64,000 nt of DNA from Lactarius indigo (taxonomy: Eukaryota > Basidiomycota > Agaricomycetes > Russulales > Russulaceae): contig JAFKAC010000041.1 of the NCBI GenBank assembly GCA_025766275.1, forward strand, positions 186,001-250,000. Direction: 5' to 3'. The notes below the pieces were generated by a model. The model was given only the letters and a program-made list of their open reading frames with translations, searched no databases and was not told where the DNA came from. The translations under genes and the position numbers were made by a program. Of this stretch, positions 53,001 through 64,000 are shown one piece after another (the stretch's first letter is position 1; each line of letters begins with the position of its first letter).

Positions 53001-54885
53001 TTGGGAATGCGGATAGAAAACGCAAAGGCGTGTCACAATCAACGATTCCACCACCAATTGCCGGCACAGTTTCGTATTTGACATACAGATTCATTCCTGT
53101 GAGATTATCGCCGAGCACGACATTGAGCGAGACCAGGGATAGCATTGTCCATCGACAACATTCCAAGACGCAGCTTCTGGTCCAAAAAGAAAGGTGCATC
53201 CTTCATCGCTAACGACATCGCTGTCCTCATTTCCTCATCTGTGCTTTCCTCTGCGAGATCGATCTACAAGCCCGCACCGGATTTCACAAAGAGGTGCACG
53301 AACGAACAGAAGACAGACTTGGTGGAACGGCCCTCGCATTGTCGCAAGCCATAAGTTGGGTCGAAATTCTCAGGGGATGTGCTGTCCGGAGGACCCCGGA
53401 GATGATGAAGGGGAATGAACTGAAACGAACGAACCTCAGACCAGGCCTCGCTAAATCCACAGGGCTCCGGGCCTGGCTGTCCCCGCAAAGATGGACCGAT
53501 GATGGTCCCGAACTTGGTCCCGAAGAAGTCCGCGCACGATGAAAGATCAAAAACGGCCCTGACTCATGGCATCGAGTCGAACGTGCTGTTGATGTCCACA
53601 TGTTGAAGTAGGCCTGTCTTGAAGACCAATGTGATGCCTTTTCACTCAAAAACGACGAGGATGGGATATGAATGGAAGCGCAAAGGCACAAAAGTAAGGA
53701 CAGCACGAGAGCCTGCTCCGTTGCTAGTACGCTACGAGGACAGGGATATCGGGTCATGTATGTTTTTGGATTTACCTACAAGATTGTCAGTAAGTTATCT
53801 ATGTCGTCAGCTAACGTGTTTGGTCATGTGCACAAGGTGCACAAGCTGTGACAAGAACAGCCAAGGTATACTAGGTAATTGACACCCTCTACATGGTGTG
53901 TTTGACCCGAGAAACTTCAAGATGCCACCGCCCACTCCCCGTGATAGGGGGTAGCATGAAGTAGAAATGTCCCGAACGACCTCAATGCACAATCAAATTA
54001 TGGAAAGGTAGTGGAAGGGCACTGTGTGGGCGAGAAATCTCACAAAACTTGTCTCGCAGGTTTATAGGCATGTGGAAGCAGAAGGAGATTGTTGGTGTAT
54101 GGAGAGCAGCTGCCGGTGACATAGAGAACGGGATAGGAAATACCTAGACTTTAGTCCTCGACACGGTGTACGCATCATTGGTATAGATTAGATGAAAAAA
54201 ATGCCCAGTTACCAAAGTCTAGCTCGATGGTTAGCGCGCAAAGTGTGACGGAGTTAAGGCCTGAGGCATGCGGAGTTGAGCATGTCTGGCAGTGATGCGC
54301 CAGAAGCCGATGCACCTACATCAGTTACTAGGTGCCAGTGCCCACCTCTCACTCGACAGCGTCCAAGCCCTTCATATGCATTGAGCGTCTCGATAAGTGG
54401 TGTCGGTGAGGAAATGTTTCCGAGAAGCCATGGAAACAAAAGGGACGTCACGGGCCCGGGAGAGCGGAGTGACTTGCAGTACAGTACTGTGAGTGTAACC
54501 ACGCCGCCGCGGTGTTGTGCCCAAGTTGTGCCTGTGCGTCAGCGCTCAGCGCTCAGCAGAGGCGGAGGCGAAAGAAGGCTGACGTTATCAAACGTATCTA
54601 CCACCCACCGGCAGACGAATTACTGTAATTTACAGTAAGTACTTGGAACCTCACCGTGTTCTTGTATACCAAAGGCCTTAGCTCAGAGTCCAAATTCGTA
54701 AATCCCGGTTCTAGCACACACGACATACCTTCCGCATGGCCATTTTACCGAATTGACCACAGCTATGCTCGTGACATGCGTATGGCGTGGCTGGAGCTGC
54801 CTCGTACCCCCCTCGTTTTGCCTCACTTTTACTCGAGTGAACTGCCACTTACCCTCCGTCACCATACAATAAGAATATGTCAACT
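53001..54885. other. Intergenic, possibly decayed coding sequence near 53.1-53.8 kb
   Basis: Minus-strand frames around 53,100-53,760 look protein-like in short runs but are broken by stops, and I cannot assemble a gene. The remainder is featureless. Confidence 0.35.
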
Positions 54886-57488
54886 ATGTCTCAACGTTAT
54901 CGAAGCCTCGGGAGTTCACCAGAGTTGGCTGGCATTGACCCAGGTACTGTACCCTCCAACCAGCCAGGAAGTATCGAAAAGCTAACACACATACACTATC
55001 CGTGGCTGTCACCCTTATCAATCAGCTCAGGATCAGGTCCCGCAGGAAAAGTCTGAAATTTCCGACAGTTCAGATCATCTCTTCACCATGTATAATGACA
55101 TGACGATGGAAGAAGACCGAAAGTTAGCCGAGAGCTGGAAGGCAGACGCTGAGGGTATCCTTGTCTTCGTGAGCTCCTATATTCTTCTAGACATACCACG
55201 TCGAACATGACCGTTAACTCAAATGGTCGTAGACTGGTCTATTCTCTGCCGCAGTGGCAACCTTAGTTGCGGTCTCAATACAAGACCTTCAGCCAAATCC
55301 ACAGGACGACTCTACATTTTATCTCCAGAATATCTACCAGCTTCTTGCGGATCCGAGTCTCAAGACCTCCAATGTCTCTGTCCCCCCCTCACTTACCAAC
55401 CGACCTCAATTCTCTCCCCCTCGATATGCAGTCTTGGTCAATTCGCTGTGGTTCTTGAGTTTGGCCATGAGTCTTACATGCGGCCTACTTGCCACGTTGC
55501 TACAACAGTGGGCACGTCGGTATATTAAGATCACTCAGCCACAGAATGGTCCACACAAGCGGGCGCGAATTCGGACGTTCTTTGCTGAGGGCGTTGAGAA
55601 GCTGCACCTGCCCTGGGCGGTTGAAGCCTTGCCTACCCTGCTACACATCTCCCTCTTCCTCTTCTTTGCAGGTCTCCTTGTACTGCTTTTCAATACCGAC
55701 CGTGCAGTCTTCGGGATTGTAGCCGGATGGGTCGGCCTTTGCGTCGCCATATATGGATCCATCACCCTTCTCCCAATATTTCGGCACGATAGCCCCTACT
55801 ATTCCCCGTTTTCAACACTCTCCTGGTCCCTCCTTAACGGTACAAAATTTGCGGCTATTCGGGCTCTCTACTTGTCCAGGATTCCTGACCGTATCGGCTT
55901 TTCAATCCGTGATCACATGATCAATCTGGGAGTGCTTTCCAAGAGACGCTTTGTAGAAGGCATGCTCAAGACCGCCCAAGAAACCGCCCTGAAAGTCTCA
56001 TCGAAGATCGACGCTCGCGCTCTCATATGGACATTCAACTCTTTATACGAGGACCACAAACTGGAGCGATTCTTCGCAGCCATCCCGGAGTTCTGCAGCT
56101 CGAAATTAGTCTCAGATCCCTTCGGAGTTTTCATAAAGCCATATAAGTGGAGGTTGTCCGACGCATTGGTTGGGCTGATGCACCGTACTTTGACGTCCGA
56201 TTTGGTCAGCGAATCGGTAAGAAGACGCCGGAGCCTAATCTGTACGAGGGCGATGCACGCCGCATCTCTTTCTATCCATCCGTCCATCTGCGAAGAGATT
56301 ATCAACGGGGGATGGGACGGACTCCTGGACCACGTTGAATTTGGCCGCTTTGTCAAGATGGACCATTACGACGACGCATCGATGGCTTATTATTCAACTT
56401 GTATGGTGGCCATCGTCTTGGTGAGGGCGAAAGAGCGCGATGACCTTTGGTTCGAACTAGCTGTGGGTCATCTTGGTATATCTGCACCTGTCCTTCGAAG
56501 CTATCTTGCACACAGTGATAGTGCGTCACTCGCCAATTACATCCACATTCTTCGAGACATCATCCACGTTCACCTAGAGGACCTTCGTTTCGGAGATGAT
56601 GCAACCCTCTGGAAGACTCTTGAATTGGTTTCTCAATTTGACTTTCAGGGAACCCTTCCTACGCTACAGCACGACTTCTGTGACTTGTGGAACGAGATCG
56701 TTAGCATGGCAAGGACCTCCCCAGATCCTCACATTCGATCCATTCTTACCGCACTACTCAAGCACGTCCGCCGCGCTTACGTCGCTTTACATGGAGGCAC
56801 TGATTCCGCCCCAACAGCACGCCCTGTCTCGACGACTGACGACGCGCATGTTTTTTCTCTTCTACCCTCTTACCCCCTGTGCGATATCCCCGGTCATCGC
56901 CCCCGTCCTACCTCGCATACTCGGGTCAAATTTTCGAGTGCGGAAGTTCCCACCTCCCCTGCACAGAAAACACACAAGTTGCCGCTATTTCCCGTGCCAC
57001 ACGAGGTTCTCCCTTCCACCGCGTCTCCCAGTTGTGCTCCCCAAACTCGGGTGAGCGTCGAGGACCACCAATTTCCTCCTATCGTTACTCCCGCATCTGT
57101 TTCGGCGCCTACTGTCCCAGCGCATGGCGCCGCTAACATGCCCAGGCCTGTCTCACAATCAATTCCAATGGTTGTCGCAGCATCTGCTCCTCATCCAGTT
57201 CGCCCATCTTCGTCTTCTGGTATCACCACTCCGTTATACCACCCGAGTTTTCATACTTTCTCTCATTCTGTGACGCAAACCACCACATCTCCTACCTTCT
57301 CCCTCCTGGATCTCGCCAACACGACGAGGCTCTCCTCCGTACCACCATCGGTCGTGGACCACGCCGCGCCCTGGTCCGATGACGCACATTCCGAGCCAAA
57401 GTCCCATTCTCTGATCCCGGCTACTGCCCTTCCCACCGCCTCTCTTACGCGTCCAGAATCTGCTCTATGTCGGGGCTGCCGCTCCTGA
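54886..57488 (+). CDS. DUF6535-domain membrane protein 3, about 818 aa
   Basis: Model: exons 54886-54943, 55026-55168, 55233-57488 (2457 nt, phases consistent). The first exon (MSQRY...) is 58 nt, the same as in gene 4. Parts: WKADAEGILVF helix, TGLFSAAVATLVAVSIQDLQP, VNSLWFLSLAMSLTCGLLAT with LLQQWARRY, then two more membrane segments ending GLCVAIYGSITLLPIF. A soluble block follows (RDHMINLGVLSKRRFVEGML ...), then a Pro/Ser/Thr-rich tail. The block around 55,900-56,460 is nearly identical in DNA to gene 4 while flanking parts are clearly diverged. Confidence 0.78.
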
Positions 57489-59292
57489 GGGCGATGATAG
57501 CAAGAGGGCTACTTCGTAGAAAGCAAAGATGCGTCCAACCTCTCAATCACTCTGGCCATCCCTTATCGTTCATTACGACTGCCACCCTCATCAGCTGAAG
57601 ATATTGCTGTCCAGGATTCTTTTGATCTTCTCAGTGGGGCGGGGGCGGCTGAACACGCTCCCTACATGACAGGTTTACTACAAAGTCGTAGTCCTAACTT
57701 GTGATTTCAGATTCTGGCTTTCCTGGTCGGTGCTGGTGGTGGGTGGGGCATTCTGCTGTGCTTGATCTCGGACAGTGGTACTTGTATCGTGGGTGAGACG
57801 GCTAGATACTTTTCGACTCGGCTGGTACTGTTGTCTCTCAGTACCTTTGTAGGCCCGGGATGAGTTTGGTCATCTTACAATTCTCAGCTTTGGAAAGGAC
57901 GAAATTAAGGTGAGGTGGAGATTTGTTTGGTGTAACTGTACTGTTAGGCTACCTGCGTCGTCTTTACTTCTTCGTTTCTACTATTACGCAGCCCGCTATT
58001 CTATTAACAGGGAAGCCAATGCGCGGACTCGGACAACACATCCCCAAATCCGGTAGAGTTCTGCCTATCCGAGTCTCACAAGCGTCACATGCTGGAGATA
58101 ACATCGGAACCTCTCCAGTTAGCCAAACGTTGTCACATTGGCTTCTCCGCATGATGACTTTAAACACTGGCTACATGCGCTAGCCTAATGGCGATGCACG
58201 AGGTAACTCATGCTTTCGCTTTCGATAACTGATTCTGCGGCACATTTGAGGCCGTTGAGGCCTTGTTAATATCAATTGGATTCTCATCAGTTCGGAGAGG
58301 TGAGAACCCGAACAGTATATCGGGACTTTATTTTTAAAAGACTATTTATATACCGCGACAATCATGACAGCGGTATACTAAAACCGCGGTACATGCAGAA
58401 CTTAAGCCTATACATTTCCTATCTAGCCTCGATCACCTCATCAAGCCTCCCTCAACACCATACACTGAAGGGCGGAGCCATGTTAGAATATAAAACTGGG
58501 ACGAAGGCAACATACTACCATAGGGAAAAGAGGGGGAGAGACGGGGACTAGAAAGGCCGGGGAGTTAGGAATGGTAACACGCTGTTGTGGGTATTTGCCG
58601 GTGTACATAACTGTAGCTTAGGCTACAACCAATCCGGGTCCACGGCTCTCATCCCGGATTATAAATGGTCAAAAGAAAGAAATGGTGTACACGCCGAAGC
58701 ATGCATGGAAGGGAACGTGGTCACGGGGCGCTGGAGCGCCTCGAGACGGGGAATCAGAAGGATCGAAGCTGGGAGGTGCGGCTAAAAGCCGAGTTTTCAA
58801 AGGCAACGAGATAGGGGCGAAGCCCTAGGTTATGAAGTCCTATGGGGAAGAGGGGTCGCGATCGCGAGTGGGACGGGAGTGAGTAGTTGTGGTGAGTAAT
58901 TCCGAGAGCCATTTACTACCCAGAATGGGGTAGGATCTGTTATATCAAATACAAGGCCCTAGAATAGACTTGAATGCGTTGGATGCAAGTGATAGGCCAG
59001 TGCTCAGGCTAGTGTCTCTCGCGTCATTCTTATATGTTCCTCGTCGCTCCATCATCTAGTCACTACCATCGCGTCGCGACACGGGCACGGGCAGTTCTAT
59101 TACCCAAATGGTCAGAACCGAACTTGTGATGAAAAAAATGTGGTGCTTAGGTACGTGATGCATGATGCATGAGGCATGTATGTGATTTCTGATACAGCCT
59201 GAGATGGCTCGCGCATCCCTACATTATGTCTGGTCCATCCGAATGGTGCCTCCTTCACCATCAGCAGCCCCCTCATACAAACACAACACAAA
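57489..59292. other. Intergenic between DUF6535 genes 3 and 4
   Basis: About 1.8 kb with no recognised gene or repeat. Confidence 0.5.
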
Positions 59293-61781
59293 ATGTCTCA
59301 ACGTTTTGTCGAGGTTATCGAGCCTGGAAATGTACCAAAGGAAGGGACCAGTACTAGCCCAGGCACTGTGCTTTCTACTCGGCCGCAATTTCCCTAATTT
59401 AACCCAAGTTCATAGGTCGCCGTCTCTGTCCTCAATTTCAAATGTCAGAGGGAGAGTCCAGTTTCACCGATGGTTCAGACCCTCTCTTCACCATGTACAA
59501 CGAGATGGCAGGGGAAGAAGATGAAAGGACGGCAGAAAGCTGGAAGGCGGACACTGATAGGATTCTTATTTTTGTGAGTTCCTATATCACGCTCACGTTC
59601 AGAACATAACCTCAATTCAAATGGTTGTAGACCGGTTTGTTCTCCGCCGCAGTCGCAACCTTGGTTGCGGTCTCAATACAGGACCTTCGACCGAATCCAC
59701 AGGATAGGTCCACGTTCTATCTCCAGAATATCTACCAACTTCAACTTCTTGCCGACCCCAATACCCCTAATGTCTCGATCCCTTCTACACTCACCGACCC
59801 ACCTCGGTTCTCTCCGCCTCGATATGCCGTCTGGGTCAACTCGCTCTGGTTCTTGAGTCTGGCTGTAGATCTCACATGTGGCCTGCTAGCTACGTTTCTA
59901 GGACAATCAGCCCGTCGATATCTCAAGGTCGTCCAGACGCGGTTTGGTCCACACAAGCAAGCGCGGATTCGCGCGTTCTTTGCAGAAGGCGTCGACAAAT
60001 GGCACCTTACCTGGGCTGTTGAAGCGTTACACATTTTGCTCCATCTTTCCCTTTCCCTTTTCTTTACAGGCCTTCTTATACTTCTTTTCAATACCGATCA
60101 TACAGTCTTCGGAATCGTAGCCGGATGGGTCGGCCTTTGCGTCGCCATATATGGATCCATCACCCTTCTCCCAATATTTCGGAACGATAGCCCCTACTAT
60201 TCCCCACTCTCATCACCCGCCTGGTCCCTCCTCAATGGCACGATTTTTGCGACTGTGCGGACTCTCTACTCGTTCCAGATTCTTGACCATGTCGGCTTTT
60301 CAGTCCGCGATCACATGATCAATCTGGGAGTGCTTTCCAAGAGACGCTTTGTAGAAGGCATGCTCAAGACCGCCCAAGAAACCGCCCTGAAAGTCTCATC
60401 GAAGATCGACGCTCGCGCTCTCATATGGACATTCAACTCTTTATACGAGGACCACAAACTGGAGCGGTTCTTCGCAGCCATCCCGGAGTTCTGCAGCTCG
60501 AAATTAGTCTCAGATCCCTTCGGAGTTTTCATAAAGCCATATAAGTGGAGGTTGTCCGATGCATTGGTCGGGCTGATGCACCGTACTTTGACGTCCGATT
60601 TGGTCAGCGAATCGGTAAGAAGACGCCGGAGCCTAATCTGTACGAGGGCGATGCACGCCGCGTCTCTTTCTATCCACCCGTCCATCTGCGAAGAGATTAT
60701 CAACGGGGGATGGGACGGACTCCTGGACCACGTTGAATTTGGCCGCTTTGTCAAGATGGACCATTATGACGACGCATCGATGGCTTATTATTCAACTTGT
60801 ATGGTGGCCATCATCTTGGTGAGGGCGAAAGAGCGCGATGACCTTTGGTTCGAACTAGCTATGGGCCATCTTGGTATATCTCTACCTGTCCTTCGGAACT
60901 ATCTCGCACACAGTGATAGCGTGTTACTCGCCAATTACATCCACATTATTCGGGACATCATTCATGTTCATTTCGAACAATTTCAGTCCGGAGATTCTGC
61001 GGCCCGCTGGAAGACTCTTGAAGCAGTTTCGCAATTCGAAATCCAGGGTACCCTTCCTACACTGCAGCACGACTTCTGCGACCTGTGGAACGAGATCGTT
61101 CACCTGACAAGGACCACCCCAGATCATCGTGTTCGAACTTTTGTTCTCGCCTCTCTCAGGAATGTCCGCCGCGCTTATATCGCTTTACATGGAGGCACCA
61201 ATTCCGCCCCGACGGCATTCTCTACCTCGACGACTGACGACGCGCACGTTTTATTTTTGTCGTCCTCTTACCCCCTGTGTAACGTCCCCGACCATCACCC
61301 CCGTCCTGCTTCGCATGCTCGAGTCGAATTTTCGGATACGACAGCTCCCAGTTCCCCCACGCAACAAACGTGCGACTTGTCGCTGTTTCCCACGTCACAT
61401 AACACTGTTCCTTCCACCACGTCTGCTAGTTACAGCCCTCCAAGTCGGGAGAATGTCGAAGGCCACCAATTTCCTACCGTTACTCCCACATCGGATTCTG
61501 CGCCCCCAGTACAAGGCGCCGTCGACGCCTCTATCACGTCATCTATGAGTAGGTCAGTGTCCATCGTACGATCGACCCAGACTGCTATGGCAACGTCTAC
61601 TTCACCTGCCCACACGTCTTCGTCTTCTAGTATCCCCGCTCCGGCAAGCCCCGCAATTGTCCACACTGTCCCTCATTCCGTAGCACAAGACACCCCACCA
61701 CCTGCCTTCGAGACTCTGGTTCTAGACCACGCCGCGGTGACTCCCCAGTTCGAGGGAAAGAACGTACGTGACTTCCCTTAG
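59293..61781 (+). CDS. DUF6535-domain membrane protein 4, about 777 aa
   Basis: Model: exons 59293-59350, 59449-59573, 59631-61781 (2334 nt, phases consistent). An alternative is a start at ATG 59442, giving a 760-aa form without the first exon. Parts as in gene 3: WKADTDRILIF, TGLFSAAVATLVAVSIQDLRP, VNSLWFLSLAVDLTCGLLA, GLCVAIYGSITLLPIF, then the soluble block shared almost identically with gene 3 and a Pro/Ser-rich tail. LLQQWARRY is changed to FLGQSARRY. The 3' end may extend through a further intron (GTACGT near the stop), so the C-terminus is uncertain. Confidence 0.78.
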
Positions 61782-62251
61782 TTTGCAAATCCTGGACGCC
61801 CTCATCGTCTATCACAATCACAATGGCCCCCGCCACCATTAGCTTGGGACGTAACCTATACAAGCGAGACATAGTTTTGGCCGGCAAGGCGTGCGGTGGT
61901 GGAGGGGTTATTTCGTTGTGCTCTGTTCTTCGGATTGATGATACTTGTATCGTGAGTTGGGCGAGATGTCTGCCATCAGGGACAGGTTCGGGTGCTTGTA
62001 GACCTCATTGTTGTTAATGTAATTACGTTTCTCACTTGTTATTTTCCGAAGGGTAGGCGCATATCTTCACCCTTCCTCTGTTACAAGCTTGTCTGGTAGC
62101 TGTTCACCACCTATGAAAGTAGTCTCACCACACCTATTTCCTCATGTCCGGAAAGTTCCCCGACTGACACCCAAACATACAGAATCAGGCCGACGTGATT
62201 TGAGGCAAGGTGATCGAAAAAGTACGGCACAAGCACACGAAATGCGTTTCT
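61782..62251. other. Short intergenic spacer
   Basis: Nothing recognised between gene 4 and the kinase remnant. Confidence 0.5.
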
Positions 62252-62389
62252 TTAATACACAAACGAAGGGCACAGTAACCAGTACATAGAACAATCAATC
62301 GCGGAGAAGTCCAAGGATTTTTTTCCATTGTAAAATTTCATTATATCATCGCACGATGTCTTGGGAAGAGAGTTAATGCTAAGGTGGCG

Positions 62390-62569
62390 TGGCAGACGCG
62401 AAAAATGTGGATCTGGAATCGCGGGGCAACGCAACACGATGTACCACATAGTCCGGACGAATTGCCTTGCCCGCCGAATTATCCTAAATACCTTCGAACC
62501 ATTCTTTGCAGTGATGGAAGAGCATAGCCTACTGTTGCTCAAAGCCACTCGAACGCGAAAAAAGGACAC
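62390..62569 (-). pseudogene. C-terminal remnant of a kinase-fold gene
   Basis: Minus-strand peptide with SSITAKNGSKVFRIIRRARQ and RCPAIPDPHF aligns with the last exon of the gene at 48084-49445 (AITYKKEPKVFGIIRKGIQ ... HPAIPLADPY). No upstream catalytic exons are visible, so it is a truncated duplicate. Confidence 0.6.
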
Positions 62570-63038
62570 GCTTGACCCTTTAGTGAACCCTAAATACGAG
62601 GGCTTCCCCGCACGATCCCCTTAAATCATCGTCGTTGCCGACATCGCCGTTGAGGGCCCTTTACGGCGCACTCTAGATACTGAGCATGTGAAAGACCTCC
62701 TACTCGCCCTTCGTATGGCCAGTATGATATCGTCTGATGCATTATCTACGATAAAGTATGGTTTTTCTTCTTAGGTCTCAATACCTAGGCGGAGAGGGGG
62801 TGCGTGTGATGCTCTCTCTCTCCCTGTTTTGTACACCTCGTTTCTATCTCTCGAGCCAATCTATTCTTCGATGAACCAATAGTCGTTGCAACCTCAACGA
62901 CGACAATATTGACCGAGTGAGGGCGCTTCTTCTACGGAACCATATCATGATATGATGCAATAATACATTACGCCAATAACAAAATAAATAGAATAAGCGT
63001 ATGGGAAAGCAGAGAGAGTGATGTGATGGTGCGCTATA

Positions 63039-63323
63039 TCACCCATGATACACGTCCCTATGCATTGGCGCGAATCCGATATGCATCAAGACTTTCTGGC
63101 AGGCGGGCATGGCGAATAGGCACCCGGGCCCGCCCGTGCACCCGATGCTGTAGACCATAGGCGAGCGACGCGGGCGCGACGCGAGTTCGTCCCGTATGCG
63201 AAAGTACCAATTCATGACCTTCACATCGAACCCGCTCGGCAGCGACACCGACTCGGCGCCCCCGCCCCCACCCTCCGAATTCCCGTCTACAGCATCACAC
63301 GCAGCAGCAACAACCTCCTGCAC
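63039..63323 (-). CDS. Unassigned short ORF, copy 2 of the 52.5-kb segment
   Basis: A 94-codon frame opening with ATG. It has a Gly-rich acidic stretch, then NWYFRIRDELASRP and YSIGCTGGPGCLFAMPACQK. It shares sequence and flanks with 52,500-53,000, where the frame is broken. It could be the terminal exon of a larger gene. No function can be given. Confidence 0.35.
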   Translation of the reverse strand: MQEVVAAACDAVDGNSEGGGGGAESVSLPSGFDVKVMNWYFRIRDELASRPRRSPMVYSIGCTGGPGCLFAMPACQKVLMHIGFAPMHRDVYHG

Positions 63324-64000
63324 TATCTAGGCAGAGGCCTCGTGCACGTGTGTGTTATGTTATGTCACCACGTGCGATGTGGGTGATGCGGGCGGTGCGT
63401 GGCGTGGGCTCGAGCGCAAGATGAGCGAGTGTGCACGTGTACGAAAGGGTGTTGGAGTGCGCTCTTATAGTGAACATCGAGGGCGCGGCGTGCAGCGCCT
63501 CCGTGTCGGCGATCGTGATGGAGGCGCGGCGTGCAAGCCCCCCCCCCCCCGTGGGAATGCGTGGGCTGAAGGACATCAGTCGAGGGCGGCGTCGGCACGG
63601 GGTGTGTGTGGATGTGGTACCATGAAGCAGAGTCCATCAACTAATACATAGAATAACTAATCTAACCTTGATAATATACATCTTGTACAACTAACACTAG
63701 CACCCCGAAGAATTCCACCACCGCACGCCCGGAAAGTCGTTGTCTGGCAAAGACTACGCCTCGCCAGTAGACTCACCATGCAGGGAGTGCGAGGGTTTCT
63801 TTCCCAGTTGCTATATAGCGAGAAAGTCGTGAAGGTCGTGTGGAGATTATATCTCGAGCTAATGGAGGCGAGGGTCATTGTAGTGAACGACGAGGGACGT
63901 TTATGATTGGCGAAATTAAATAAGGGAAGTCACAAGCACCTTTTCCATTGTGTTGAGGAAGCCATTGCGGTATAATTCGGAACTAGGGATTATGCGTCAT
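63324..64000. other. Right edge of window
   Basis: GC-rich around 63,360-63,600 with a run of ten or more C at 63,539-63,550. No gene is recognised. Confidence 0.4.

Noticed and set aside
54215..54290. tRNA-like A-box (TAGCTCGATGGTTAGCGCG)
   Set aside because: No B-box, no cloverleaf and no acceptor stem could be formed.
1..64000. CRISPR arrays or bacterial-type operons
   Set aside because: No spaced direct repeats of that kind; genes have spliceosomal introns, so the DNA is fungal.

Overview
This window comes from a mushroom-forming basidiomycete (Agaricomycetes). The signs are intron-rich genes with 45-60 bp GT-AG introns, a tandem fungal P450 pair, a family of DUF6535 membrane proteins, and chromodomain Ty3/gypsy retrotransposons. 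About half of the 64 kb is transposable element. No rRNA, tRNA or CRISPR was found.

Layout. (1) 1-3.9 kb: two head-to-tail cytochrome P450 paralogues on the minus strand; the first runs off the left edge and the second is a complete 10-exon, 563-aa gene. (2) 4.6-13.0 kb: chromovirus A (minus), with an open pol, a broken gag, and a second solo LTR inserted into its own 3' LTR. (3) 13.6-31.3 kb: chromovirus C (minus), split inside pol by chromovirus B (plus, 16,924-26,757). Target duplications and LTR lengths resolve the nest exactly. B is the youngest (one LTR difference in 694 bp) and the only one with intact gag and pol. (4) 31.6-38.1 kb: a hAT DNA transposon with matching TIRs, an 8-bp target duplication, a complete 14-exon transposase (821 aa) and large GC-rich tandem repeats on both sides of the gene. 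(5) 39.3-61.8 kb: four plus-strand DUF6535 genes, with a minus-strand kinase-fold gene (predicted pseudokinase) between the second and third. (6) 62-64 kb: a kinase C-terminal remnant and a short segment that repeat, in the same order, material from 48-53 kb.

Most unusual signal. The sense strand of element B has no ATG triplet in any frame from its promoter to the gag start, about 3.4 kb, although CAT occurs about 30 times there. The stretch holds long open frames without methionine codons and four hairpins with a GAGT tetraloop closed by C-G. The last frame ends in a TGA that overlaps the gag ATG. Elements A and C show a shorter form: an AUG-free leader in frame with gag whose protein sequence is conserved between them. 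All three elements also carry a self-priming signature (the predicted mRNA 5' end complementary to a primer site 2 nt past the LTR), and all three have an inverted copy of that sequence just upstream of the predicted transcription start.

All positions, exon models and alignments were worked out by eye from the sequence. Family names rest on recognised motifs, not on database searches.
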